Source of the DNA: Zygnema cylindricum
Lineage: Eukaryota; Streptophyta; Zygnematophyceae; Zygnematales; Zygnemataceae
DNA: 64,000 bases
Assembly (NCBI GenBank): GCA_037447655.1
Contig: JBBHKE010000953.1
Coordinates: 454,782-518,781, forward strand
Reading direction: 5' to 3'
Shown here piece after piece: positions 12,185 through 24,900 of the stretch. The notes under the pieces were generated by a model. It saw nothing but the letters and a program-made list of their open reading frames with translations, made no database searches and was not told where the DNA came from. The first letter of the stretch is position 1. Each line of letters begins with the position of its first letter. A program made the position numbers and the translations under genes.

Positions 12185-12475
12185 TTGCACATCGTGCTGC
12201 ATTAAATACGATATGTTTTACAGTACCTCAAGTTGTACGAACCGTTATGGTTCGGTTTTTCTTCTTGAAAATTTGTACGGTACGGACCACGCGTCTGCGA
12301 GGGGTGAACTGGTGAACGCTGCGCCAATGGGAACCTGAAAGAGAAACCGAAAGGTGGACAAAAGTCTACGACTCTCTCCTTATCTCTCGCTCTTGCACTA
12401 AAAAAAGCTCTTACAAGCTTTCTTCGCACGTGTAATCACTAGGGTGCGCGACATGCGCTCTCAGACCTCCTAGCC

Positions 12476-14061
12476 ATGGCCCTCTCCACCGTGGTCGTCT
12501 ATGTGGGAGGCTATCTCTTCCTTGTCTTTTTTGCAGTGTGCCTCGGTATGCTTTCCGAAACTGACACGTGGCTGTTGTTTGAACATATGTGGACTGTCTT
12601 GCCTTGTCAGTCTTCGTCTGAAGCCAGTGTAGAAGAAATAGGAATTACGGGAGATAACGACGGCTCAGTGCCCATCGTACGGACTTACAAGCGTTCTGTG
12701 GTGCATGACGTGTCTGCTGATGCTTTGACGTGACGTGACTGAAACGTACGGCTCTTTCTGATTGACGCTTAAGAAGTTCAATGAAATTGAATCTTTTGAA
12801 TTCGATAATTGTTAGCCTAAACGTTTGAGATTAGCATATGCTTTTGTCATCTAGCGGCATTGCTAGTTGGCAATTTTTGTACAATTTTTTTGGAAATGAG
12901 AAATGAGAAGTCCCCCCTTTGGTAAGAATGTGATGCAATGACGTTCCTTTTCCCCTTTTTAGCTCTTTGAGCTGAAATGTCGGAGTTTTTAACCGCCACG
13001 TAGGCAGGATTCTGCTCAAACCTCCTAAGGCTGAAAATTTGCTTTTCAGTAAACCTGCCAATTATGCTCCATGACCATCTTATTAAAAATAATTTGGATA
13101 ATTTATTGGTAGTTGTTTAAACCGTCTCGCTACACGTCTTGGAATGGAAGGAAACGAAAACAAGAAATGGATACGATCATTGGATGGCATATTCAGTTAA
13201 TTGGTTGTAGGTTAGAAAGACAGTTACCAACAATCATTTATGCAGAGACTTAAGCCTCAGTTTTTCTCGCCAGAGGCCAAATTTAGAGGCTAAATTATAG
13301 CTTTTTACTCAGACAAATCCTGCTTATTTCGCAAGAAATAAATTTGGAACATTTCAAGTTAAAATACCTTGTGTTTTGGGTCAAAATAGTAAAAAAAGTC
13401 TAATTTTTTTATTGCAAAATCTGACGAATGTGGATTTGGTTGTTGCTGAATATTTTAAAATGGTTAATGTCCTTCAAATGAATGTGGTGACTATCGTCAA
13501 AAACCGATCCCACGATAGTACAAGTGATAGCCATTGACAACCTTGATGTTTTTTGTGTTGGATACAAAAAAAAAATGCAAGATACCATGTTTGGCTTGAA
13601 TCTTTGTCAGTTGTTTTGTAAAAACTGTACAGATGTAGCACTGCTTATTCAATTAAATTCGTTTGTTTGAAAATTTTAGGTGTCTCTTGCAAAGAGGGGG
13701 TTTTTATAAAAGAATATTTTATTTTGTACTTACCCTCCCGTGAAGAGATGCTCTCAGACAACCTCGTCCCAGGTTTAATGTCATTGCCTACTTGTGCATT
13801 ATCTCCTATGTTTCTGTTTAAATTTTCAATGTCTAGGTGAGATTTGGTTTGACGACTTTGGCTCTGAGTCATATGTGGCTTCAAAGGATTGTTTTTATCT
13901 TGAACAAGAAAATACCATTCTTTTTTTTACTCATTCAAACAATTCAATTCCCAGTCACTTCTTTTCTCAAATTTTATATCTACATTATTCAGTCTGCCTT
14001 CAAAATACTTGCAGCATTTCTAATAGCAAGTTACTTGAATATCAACTTTTTTTGTCGTGGG

Positions 14062-14115
<54 letters not shown>

Positions 14116-15920
14116 TACACGTATGGCACATAGTACTTTCTTACATTCAACACGTAGGAATATGGCTGGATAATGCACTACAATTGATAGAATTTATCTG
14201 TGTGAGTAACTCCTTAAAGATTTTTGACCCATTTAACGTTAGTCTTGGAAATGTTTATCCATCATTCTTCAATCTGTTAGTTTCAACCGTTTTAGTGCTA
14301 AAATTATATTTGCTTCGAGGAGGATAACTCCTATTTGTCTCTTACTTTGTATGGGGAGAGGGGTGGCAGCCACCGGATTGTACTACATTGCCGAATTGGT
14401 GGAGGAACATACCCGCATAACAAAGCGAGTCATCAGCCTTGCCATCAAAGTAGAACCAATTCTCTGATCGCCCTCTTTTTCTTTTCTTTTTGTTTGTAAC
14501 CCTTAGTCAAAATGGCACGTTTTATTTGTGATTTGCTGTATGTTCAAAGCTCCTTAAAAGGAGCTTCATCCCATTAACTCACGAAAGCCTGTTTATTTTC
14601 AAATTATCTTATTCCGATCCGGATACCTCCAGATACTCGCGACAAAGTATCTTATCGTGTTTTTAAGTCAAGCCTTTGTCCATTGTTTTGTCATGTGCTT
14701 TCAATGCTCTTATTGAGCTTTTCGTTCCCTTCTCCCTCTGTGTTCCTTTTTCTTTCTTGTGTGTCTGTCCATGTGCTAAATGCCCTGTCTGAATGTGGTC
14801 TCTCCAGGTGGTCATAGGCATCCACGTGGCAGTCCTTGTAGTGGACCAACTGCCCCTTCTGGCAGTGGGTACCGGAGTGGCTTCCCACGCTCTCTACTAT
14901 CGCCTCCTTCAGACATTTCCGTACATCTCTCTCAGCTCTCCGGAGTTTTTGGGCAGCATTGGTATGCGGAACTGTGCACAATCTTCTGATTTTACCTTCT
15001 GTTTTTGAACAATCTGGTACTTCATGTTTCCAATGCCTAAGTCTATTGCCGTCAACTTTCTTTAAGGCAGCAATTTTTTTCATGTATTGAAGTGGTTCAG
15101 TGCCACATTCCTTTGGCAATGAAATCTGCTGGAGCATTTGAGGTCATCAGTTGCTGTATTGTCATCAGCTTGGATCCATGGTCTGTATCACCCTTTCATG
15201 GCAAGGCAAATATACAATCATGGCAACCATTGACTGTAACGTCACGTTCCCACCCATTTGCTTGAAGCGATTTGCGCATATCTAGCCACTTTTGACCTGG
15301 AAACTTAGATAACTTAAAAGGAGTAGCAATGAAACAGGGACACCCAATGCTGTGCAATTATCATTGAGTATTTTTATGCCAAACCTGTTGCAATTTCCCT
15401 GTTGCAGGCATGCTGGTGGCGAGCCACGTTGTCTGGATTCGTTTCTTCTTCTCCTCCGCTGCGGTCTCTCTTGAATGGGCTCTCGGTTTCCTCCTCATAA
15501 TGCTCTGGCTCGTGCCATTTGCTTTTTTCATCTCACTCGCAGCGAATGAAAGCGTTTTGCCGGGAGCCGGTGTTGGATCGCATGGCAGTGCCTACACTAC
15601 CAGATCAGGTACGTTGTAGCGAATAACATGCAAAGACTTCTCTCGACTCTCTACATGTTTCTTGTTACCATTGTTAAATGTTGTCCTCTTCAGTAGGTCT
15701 TGAGTAGCTGATGGAGGATGTGTGACGAGCGTAACATTTTTTGTCACACTCTCACGATTGACAAGTATGTGCAGATGACGCTCTGATTGGTGGGAGCCGA
15801 AAGAGTCGCAGCACTCTTTTGGGAGTGTTCAATTTTCTTCGCCAGAAAAGGGACGAAGTTCTTCCACAAGTGACAGCAAACATGCCATCTGTTGCTCGGC
15901 GAATGGAAAAATCTGCCTGA
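12476..15920 (+). CDS. TEX261/SVP26-family ER-Golgi membrane protein, 5 exons
   Basis: Exons 12476-12545, 14370-14449, 14808-14961, 15408-15608 and 15775-15920, with GT-AG borders and phases that join to one 216-aa frame. Family hallmarks: GLYYIAELVEEHTRITKRVI (residues 26-45, exon 2, only 80 nt), LLQTFPYISLSSPEF (84-98) and LWLVPFAFFISLAANESVLPG (134-154). Hydrophobic segments lie near 5-24, 51-70, 103-121 and 125-147, so it is a polytopic membrane protein; known members are about 200 aa. SVP26 in yeast helps load Golgi mannosyltransferases into COPII vesicles and TEX261 is its animal relative; a similar cargo-adaptor role is inferred. The start is the first ATG, leading directly into the first membrane helix. 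A G-box-like CACGTG lies at 12427-12432. Intron 1 (1.8 kb) carries an (AT)n array. Confidence 0.88.
14066..14113. repeat. (AT)n microsatellite in intron 1 of the TEX261-like gene
   Basis: About 48 bases of alternating T and A, roughly 255 bases before exon 2. Open Ile-Tyr frames over it are not coding. Confidence 0.95.
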
Positions 15921-16320
15921 GGCTCTTATCGAGAGACTCTTTTCTTTTGTAATTAGATTCTTCCTCTACAGCTTTTTTTTTGTTCTTTTGTTTTCTTTTA
16001 TGTTGTATTAGGAAATTTAACCTGTCATGTCACATGAGGCTAATCTCATTCAGAAATGCGATTCATCGAGGTATACTTTAAATTGTGTATGCATTTTGTC
16101 AAGCATCTCTCATTGGACAAAACCACCGTGAGTTGATGATGGAGTGTTCTCTTGATGAGCAGCTATTGCAAATTATGTCGGTTTCACATTAGTTTCACAA
16201 AGCTTTTAAAATGACGTTTTGTTTCATAAGACTCTTCTTTGGGGTTTTCCAAGTTAGACAAGTTCCTTAAATTAATGTTCAATTGTAAGGCCCGGTTCTA
16301 TTTTTTTCGGTATTACGGTA

Positions 16321-16706
16321 CATCGTGAATTCGGTGCCGGTGTTGTGGCCCTCTGACCACAGAAAATCATGAATAGTGTTGATTTTATTAAAGTCAATCC
16401 TTTAAACGGTTCCAAATCAGCCATATGGGAACTGAATTAGATTAACACTACTGTAGGCCCACTCTGATACTTTCTTCACTGTAATAACTTCTATCTTTTG
16501 AAATACGATTGTGTTAAACAATCTACAACTACACCCATCATTTTTAGTGTTAAGGATTTGAAGTGTTAATGCCAAATTAGAATCTATAATACTAATTTAC
16601 AAGGGGAAGTGGCAGATTGTAGCTCACGTCCTTAAATAGTGTTGTTAAGACTATTCTGTGATTTTGACCACATAAGTGTTATTAACTCTAATAACGATCG
16701 GCAGTG
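16321..16706. mobile_element. Decayed CACCG-family MITE (TA target)
   Basis: The right end is clear: AACTCTAATAACGATCGGCAGTG followed by TA, matching the family terminus (written here with one split for length: AACTCTAATAACG, then ATCGGCAGTG). The left end is weaker (TA-CATCGTGAATTCGGTG). No ORF. It lies about 400 bp downstream of the TEX261-like gene. Confidence 0.4.
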
Positions 16707-18472
16707 TAGTTCAAACCGCAAATAAAAATGGTAGGCTTTAGGTTTTTGAGTGAAAATTCTAATATGATGTTTAATAATATGGACATTATAAGTGGAAATA
16801 TTCCATAATGTTGGTGTCAATCTGGACATTGAAAATAAACATTGCCAAACCATAGTTGTCACTATCCCTCAATTTTGGAAAAGTATGGCGTACATTTGGT
16901 TCCCGATATTTGGCACAAATGTCGAATATTTTAGGGTTTGGTTCAGTTTGAAGTAAACCCACAAACTTTATAAAGATGCCTTTCCCTGGGGACCACTATT
17001 GGACAAAACCTCGACCAATGGCACTGGATCATACAACGGAAAGAAATAAAGTGGCTTGGACAGTTCCGAGCCTTTTGGACTTTTCTTTTCCTCTTCATGG
17101 GATTGGGCCAGAAAACTGTCAGGAATCTTGTGGTTTACTGCAAATATTGTCAAACATTAAACAGGAGTTTGTCTTTTGTGGGCAATGACAAAATCTCAGA
17201 ACTGTTTTGTTGTGAGAATGAGAGGGCGTTTTCTAGGGAATGAAATAGTGGAGTTAAACATCGTCCAAGCTGCGAAAGGATTAGGTTGCTTCCTTTGACA
17301 TTAATGTTGATGATTAGCTCAAATTGCAACAGATTACAATTTTTAATTCCTAAATACTCATAATTGATTTTTGGTACTAAATTTTGGACACAACGGACCC
17401 AAATGTCTGTACAAACTGTGTATATAAACATTATATGATCCTACTGTCGAATATGGAGTGGATGGGGGTTTTGACTTTGGCGAATATTTCAGCAGCCGCA
17501 TGTACTTCTTACAAATGGGTTTGACTTTGGCCCAAACATGACTTCCTATGCTGCAATTTGCTCTGCGACATGTCAAATTAATTTCGTGTTATGTCGCAGC
17601 TCAGTATTTATGGAATCTGTGCAGAATCTGTGGAGACTAGACTACTTCCTTCAAATCGTGAAGAATTACTGTTTAAACCCCAGAATATGAAGCTTTACAT
17701 GAACATAAAAGTAGTAGGTAAAGCTCCTGTTAATTCGAGGAAGAACTGCATTTTCGAACTTGATAAACAGGAATGGTTAATGCCCACGAACTGCCTCTCT
17801 GTTCCATAAGTAGTGTCTGCGTCTAAAGTTTGAAACTCTGCCCTACGATTCATTTTCATATACATACTTGAGCAGTTTCTGAAAGTGCATTGCACTATAT
17901 GCATCAATATTCTCTGTGCATTTCTTCACCTTGGGGCGATATGATCTTGATATTGCTTTTAAATAGTAGATACATCAACCCACTTTGACTCAATATGTAT
18001 ACCAGGGCTATGCAACAGCAAGTCTAGGAGAAGTTTTTTCATGAAGTCCGCAGTATCTCACACAATTTTTAGACTAACCGTACAAAGGACACAAGCATGC
18101 CTCGATGACGAAGCTCCTTGCATGCACATATGCAATCTAACAATAATCACCAACGACCACATACGAGCACTCAAGAAAGTCCGCTAAAAAAAAAATTGTG
18201 CCGGTTTACAGGCTATACCATTCGTTATAAAAATTGCACTGAACCGAACGACTTTCCAAAATCGTCCTTTCAAGTACATGTCATGTGCCTTAAACGCAAT
18301 TTTTTCACTAACGATGATACCAGTGGGCATCTCCCATTAGATAGCTGTAGCATTTGCATCTGCTATACAGCAATTCTGCACAATTTCCGGTGAATCAAGC
18401 TACCTTTGCACTATAATCCTAGTCACTCAATTCCTCTTGTACATCTTGGCTTTCAACATAGTTTGAGGCTTA
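16707..18472. other. Gene-free intergenic stretch
   Basis: Short ORFs only, without recognisable domains or splice-linked frames. It separates the 3' end of the TEX261-like gene from the nested MITE complex. I see no RNA gene or regular repeat in it. Confidence 0.5.
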
Positions 18473-18869
18473 GGGTGACCTTCCATCAGCGAAAGAAGGG
18501 TTGTTTACTGAGGACCGTACCGTTTCGTACAAGTCCGTGCCATCCTATTTTTTTCAGGAAAATATCTTTACGGAAAAATCTCCAAGGTTGTAGACGAAAA
18601 AGATGACTGTCGAATGCCATTACACTTTTTATCTGAGACGCCACGTCGCCAACACTACAGTCAGTGGCGACCGTGCTCAGGGAGGACACTTTGCACAGAC
18701 TGAACGTGTAAAAATGGGCCACGTGGAAAAGGAAAAAAAATCCTTGATGAGTGCAAGTTTACGTGCGTACACGTCACATGGACCATGTACATTCCGCCAG
18801 GGTGGCTGCAAATCCCGCAAAATCATCCCGTCACACTTCCACCATTAAAGTTTACTAACACCTTTTGTC

Positions 18870-19350
18870 CATAGTTGTTCACGGCGTTTAGTGCGGACGA
18901 TTTAATCGCGGCGAATTATACGTAAAAAACGCATTGAACCTTTTGAAAAAATCGTAAAAATCGTTAATGAATTTTCGTCCGTACTATTCCGTACATGTAA
19001 ACAAAAATAAATTTCACATATACCGCAGTTTGTACCATTTTCGTAGATTTTCCGTATCTTTTCGTAATAGTCCGTACATTTTTGGTACAATCCGTACAAT
19101 TCCGTAAAACTTCTGTTCAGTTTACCGGACAGAAAGTACTACGAATTGCAGCGTATCTTTTCGTCAAATTCCGTACATTTACCGTACAAAACCGTACAGC
19201 TATCGTAAAATACCGTACAGTTTCCGTGAATTAGCCGTTCAGTTTACCGGACAGAAAGTACATCGCGTTTTTTTGCGATTTATTTAAAAGTCACGAATTA
19301 TACGTTTTAATCGGAAAAAAGGTAAAAATCGTGCGATTTGAACAACTATG
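18870..19350. mobile_element. Second hAT-type MITE family (481 bp), nested
   Basis: Perfect 12-bp terminal inverted repeats: CATAGTTGTTCA at 18870 and TGAACAACTATG ending at 19350. A perfect 8-bp target duplication, CTTTTGTC, lies at 18862-18869 and 19351-19358. The interior is extremely rich in CCGTAC/TTCCGTACA words and inverted copies of them. Related GTAC-rich sequence lies at about 61290-61560. Confidence 0.9.
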
Positions 19351-19461
19351 CTTTTGTCGTTCCGTTATGAAATTTCGGGTAATACATTATAATGCCTTCT
19401 GTACGAGACAGTAATTACCTCCGCTGGTACAAATATTACCTCTGGCTCGAGACATTAATTA

Positions 19462-20240
19462 GGGTGCGTCTCTATGTACTTCAAACTTAGAGATTTTTTT
19501 TTGTTTTTTAGCGCAGATCCGGCGGACCCGGATTTCGGGTGTCCCTATGTGTACCAAACGAAATTGTCACTTAGGGCGTGACGATTGTATACGTCGACAA
19601 TGCCCGTGACGGCTGTCAACGTCTACAATCTGTGATGACCCACTTCATTTTTCGTAACTGCTTGTGACGTCGCGTGACTTTTCGTGACATTGTAGACATA
19701 CCGCCCTCCAGCCTGTGCCGTTTCACGGTTGAAGAAGATGCGTTTTGACTTTGCGTCTATTGTCGGCTCGACGTGAAATGGCATCGGAACCTTGAGACCC
19801 CTGCAAAAAAAAAAACCGTACCGGATGCAAACGGACAAAAAAAAACAAACTGTGTACTTCTCTTTGTCGTATTAGACAAAAACGGACAAAACATAGCGAA
19901 TCTTGTACACTTCCACGTCGCTTGAATTCGTTTGAAGTTTTTGAACAAAACATTACACGTGCGAATACGTGTTCCTATTTGTTTATAGAAAATCCCTAAT
20001 TTTAAAACACATCGGCCCTGTTTTTTAAAGATAAGGTTGAAGATGACGTTTTTTGTCGTCGAAGTGGGTCGAAAAGCACAAGACGACAACATGTAGTACA
20101 TTTTAAATTCGATGATGACGCAAAATGTACTTCTCTTTTTTTGTATTTTATTGTACGGTTGAAACTTACACGGTACGGCTCTAAGTTTTACAGGAAAACG
20201 ACAGAAAAAAACCCTTACTTAGGCACACAGAGACGCACCC
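19462..20240. mobile_element. Harbinger-like MITE H1, copy 1 (779 bp), nested
   Basis: The ends are GGGTGCGTCTCTATGTA at 19462 and GAGACGCACCC at 20240, flanked by TTA on both sides (19459-19461, 20241-20243). About 80% alike to copy 2 (20548-21303). Shared internal landmarks include AGATCCGGCGGACCCGGATT and the GTGACGTCGCGTGACTTTT region. No ORF of note. Confidence 0.88.
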
Positions 20241-20547
20241 TTACTTCTGCTAGTACAGATATTACCTCCCCTCGTACAGATATTGCGTTCAACTCAGCAT
20301 TCAAAGATTCTTTAAAAATTTCAAGCATCGGATATTAGCCTACGTGTTACCAACCACAATGGACCACGCAAACAAAAAGTGGTTTACTGACGCGACCTAA
20401 TAGAAGGCCCACACGCCCTTTAGTAAACATATCCGTACAATAACTGAAATGCCTAATGAATATCCGTCCTTGATGAAAACAAGACTTGAGTGAAAATACA
20501 TGTAAGTTTTCAAAATCTCTTTGGAGAGCAATTCCTTTTAGCTCTAA

Positions 20548-21303
20548 GGGTGTGTCTCCATGTACTTGTAACTTAGAGGAATTACTTTGTTTTTTAGCGC
20601 AGATCCGGCGGACCCGGATTTCAAGTTTTTCTATGTGTAAAACCGAAATTGTTACTTAAGGGTGTGGCGATTGTATACGCTGACAATGCCCGTGACAGCT
20701 GTCACCGTCTACAATCTGTGATGACACACGTTAATTTCCGTAACTTCTTGTGACGTCGCGTGACTTTTCATGACATAGTACACCTATCGCCCTCCAGCCT
20801 GTGCCGTTTGACGGTTGAAGGAGATACGCTTTGCCTTAGCGTCTATTGTCGAGTAGGCGTGAAATAGCATCGGAACCCTGCAAACAAAAAAAATCCGTAC
20901 CAGATGGAAACAGACAACAAAACAAACTGTGTACTTCTCTTTGTCGTATTAAACAGAAACGGACAAAACATAGCGAATCGTGTACATTTCCACGTCGCTT
21001 GAAATTGTTTGGAAATTTACGGCATGTGCGAATATATGTTCCTATTTGTTTATAGAAAATCCCTAATCTTAAAACACGTCAGCACGTGTTTTAAACATAA
21101 GGTTGAAGATGACGTTTTTTGTCTTCGAAGTGGGTCGAAAAACACAAGACAGATTTTCGTACATCCTAAGATCGAGGATGACGCAAATCGTACTCTACAA
21201 ATTTACTATTTCTTCGTACGGTCGGAACTTAGGCAGTACGGCGCTAAGTTTTAGAGGAAAAGGACAGAAAAAAACCCTTAGTTAGATACATGGAGACACA
21301 CCC
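20548..21303. mobile_element. Harbinger-like MITE H1, copy 2 (756 bp)
   Basis: The ends are GGGTGTGTCTCCATGTA and TGGAGACACACCC, flanked by TAA on both sides (20545-20547, 21304-21306). It matches copy 1 through its whole length and lies 614 bp beyond the 3' end of the nucleolin coding region. Confidence 0.88.
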
Positions 21304-21916
21304 TAAGTCAACATTGTCCAAAGCAACAGATTTCTCGGAGATGAGTGAGAGTAGACAAAAAATAGCTGTCCAAATTATACAGTACTCAACCATCTCAAAT
21401 TACGAAGTTAATTGAATTAAGAGCGCAATGGGAAACCATCTTGAGTCCAACAGCATAAAACGGCTGGACTGTAGAGGAAAGCAGTGCAGACAAGATAAGC
21501 AGTGAAGACATCAAGACAGACATTCACATTGTGATGACATGCATACTCATTAAATTTAGGATTGCAGTATTAGTTATTCCGTCAAAACAAACACACAACC
21601 AATCCTCGCCTTCTCAATCACTCACTAGTGTCATAGACTTTGTTGAAACACTCCTAACATGTTTTATTTTCACACTAGGACAACCACATCTTCAGCATCC
21701 TTCCGTTTAAAAACAAAAAAAAAACAAATCATAACAGCATTGTCCGATATCAGAGATAGAACACCACGGCTTTGTATAAAGATACACAATCTGAACAAAG
21801 CATTTACGCGACCCGTTCTTTCCCGGTTTCCTGGCTGCAAACAGAAATTCCTACTCAAAAACCTTTGAACTGTGCAATTAAGAGTAGCATGAATGTGTTG
21901 ACTAAGCAAATGCCTT

Positions 21917-24900
21917 TCAGTCGTCGTCATTGAACGTCGTCTTTTTGCCTGCAGCCCAGAACGTAAATACATAGACATTGTCAGTTGCAAAAATTGGCTA
22001 ATTGAAAATGGTTGGTACTTTCATGAAGCAGTGTGGTATACAAAGCCGAGTTCATTAGGAAAGAGCATTCAAAATCACAGATATTCTAGAAATACAGCCG
22101 AATTGGTGTACATACGGTGAAAAACAAAGAGAATATGTACTTAAAATAAATATGACCGATTATCCCCACTATTAACCAGTGTAGTATCCAAAATATTTTC
22201 CTTTTTATCAGTCATACTATACTACTCTAGTATGTTAATGAACGCTTAAGGTTTTTCAAAACTTGATTCCTGAAGACATGAACTAAACAGAGTCTATACA
22301 GACTAGTGCAAATTTGTAGATAGAGTGTGTCTATGCAAAAATTATTCCAACGCGTGAACAGGTTTTCAGATGGAACATACAGAGCCATATAGACATGACG
22401 TCTGCGGTAAAATTAGCACTGACTTCATTGGCCGAAACAATTCCAAGCCGAACAAAACACATAAGACCCTAAAAATTATGACAATTTGTCAATCTAGATA
22501 CCGATAAATCCTAGGAAGCAAGAAAGCTAATATCTATTATGAGTTTCACTCTTTGGAAAAACTACACAACAAGCAAAGCTCTTACCAGTGCCCCCCGCAG
22601 CCAAATTCACACGTGGTCCCCGACCTCCCCGATCACCTCGGCCACCTCGTCCTCCACGGTCACCACGTCCTGCAGATGAAAGCAATGAATGGCATCAAGA
22701 CGCATAACCGGTATGGCGCTTCTCAATAGATAAAAAAAGCAACACATGACGTAGTAGGATGGGCAATGATATACACACCGACAGTCAAAGACCAATACAG
22801 GCCAAGATGTTCGCATTGATGCTTCAGACCACTACATGACACACAAAAAAATAGTGATTTCAAGCATATTCTCTGATGTAAACATCATGCAGATGGAGTA
22901 ATCCTCACCACCACGACCACCTCGACCTCCACGATCACCTCGGCCACCTCGATCACCCCTTCCTCCACCTCTTCCACCACCACCACCACCACCACCATCA
23001 ACATTGGCATCCACTACAATGTTTCGTCCCCCCATATCTGCTCCGTTGAGCTCTGCGGCTTTTGACACAGCATCAGTAGATGCAAACTCCACAAATGCGA
23101 ACCTGTCCATACAAGATCAAAATACACAGCAAAGTTATTAATACCTCCCAAGAATTTGAAAAAGGGTAATAGCTGTGAAATCACTGATACTCACTGCAAG
23201 ACTGTTTAGACTAGATGCCGTGACTTACCCTTTCACAGTCCCAGTTTCCCAATCTGTTGGAACGCGGACACCAACCAGCTCCCCGCACTCGGCAAAAGTT
23301 TCAGATAGTTGCTGCTTAATCTGCAGACATGAGACAAGGATAAGATCAGCAATTGAACCCCTGATATTCTCACCATAATAAGATACAAAAAAATGCACGG
23401 CAAGAAACAGATTTTTCAATTCAAAAAGGCCATTTTCAGCAGTCAATTCCTGAAAAATTGTAACAAAGGCTGACTTCAATTAACAAAAAGACAAAGGAAC
23501 CAGCATCCTCTGACAAGATTTACATTAGAAAGGGCATTAAACTATGACTCACAGTCTCCACATCCTGATATTTGTCGAAATTCTTGACAAACACACTTGG
23601 CCCACGTTCGCGGTCACCGCCACTGCTGCCCCTGCTCAAACAATCTATGTCAGTAATCCTGTAATCCAGCTACACTGCTAGGCTTTAATCAAACCAAGTA
23701 CCTGCCTTCATATCAATGGATCCATTTTTCAAAAACATCTGAAACACACCACTCAGAATAACAGTAACTAAAGTGATAAAACAACTTAAAAGCGCACATT
23801 TTCATGCAAACCTACTAGGTTGGACTAAAACCAAGACTTTGCACACATTCTTCTATTCAAAAAGACACTGGGAATAGCTTGCAGCTTCAAACACACTTGA
23901 CACACTGTCAAAAAGCTAAAACAATACTGTACTCTATATTGCCAATTACAGGCAAAGAGCTGTCTTTCTCCCTTTCCACCAGCATTCGCTTAATGCATTT
24001 ACTCTTCAGACAACTTTGGAATGGAAACCGGGTTTAAATACCTCTGAGACAGTTCAAAAAAAAAAAGACAGTAAAAGATAGTAGCCACATACATGACCTT
24101 ACTGAACAGGAAAAATACCATTTTACATTGAAACCTCATAGACGTCCACGTGAATTCTTCCGGTTACACCACATGTTCAAGCACTCGAAAAAATCTATGA
24201 AAGTGATAAACAGTCTGTGAATTGCCCTGATTATGTCTAACGTCTTGTCAAAAAGCTTACCCCCCACGGCCCCTACTTGACGGTGTTCCACGTCCGTTGC
24301 TATAATCACCACCTCCAGAGCGATCGCCACCAGCAGACCGCTCACGAGCTAAATCAACATATATTGATCTGCCCTGCAAATCTACGCCTGAAAGTTCCAA
24401 CGCCTGCATCCAAACAGTTCCATCATTTCAATGGCCAGATGCAACAGTTTACCATTGTAAATCAAGCAGAAGCTAAAAGCATTCCTGTCAGAAAAGCAAA
24501 ATAAACAGGTATCATCCCATGCAAAAACCAGCTGTTATCAGCTTCAAGTTTCATTATCTTGAAAAGTGAGATGGTTATAAGGCGTGGATCAGACAAGATT
24601 TACCTTTTTAGCTCCAGCAGAACTCTGAAACTGAACATGAGCAAACCCGCGCGACCGTCCATCTTCTCCCATAGCTATGCGCACATCACCGACCTCACCA
24701 GCATCTTTGAAAAACTCAAACCTGCAATCAATGACTCCGACAGATTTTTCAGGCCACGATACAGAATTGTGACAAAAGATTTATATGCTTTTGTCCTCCC
24801 TAATAACTGGTAGATTGCCTCACGTTATTTCTATGAAACAGTCTACTGCATTTGCAGTGAACAGAGAATAGTTCCTACAACAATTTAGGACTCAACAAAA

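Larger units (their letters stand above)
18473..20418. mobile_element. Harbinger-like MITE carrying two nested insertions
   Basis: The left end is TTA-GGGTGACCTTCCATCAG at 18470. The right end, CCTAATAGAAGG..ACGCCC, finishes at about 18 bases into the line at 20401 and is followed by TTTA. Removing the two elements nested in it (18870-19350 and 19462-20240, with one target duplication each) leaves about 675 bp. That matches the inverted homologue at 59297-59901 almost end to end. GGG termini with a TTA target are typical of PIF/Harbinger elements. No transposase is present. Confidence 0.7.

Noticed and set aside
12476-12733. Single-exon 85-residue protein at the TEX261-like locus
   Set aside because: Only the first 23 codons are coding; the frame reads through the donor at 12546, and exon 2 (14370) restores the family motif.
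14691-15137. 148-residue minus-strand ORF
   Set aside because: It is antisense to exon 3 and flanking introns of the TEX261-like gene, whose plus-strand exons fit the family motifs.
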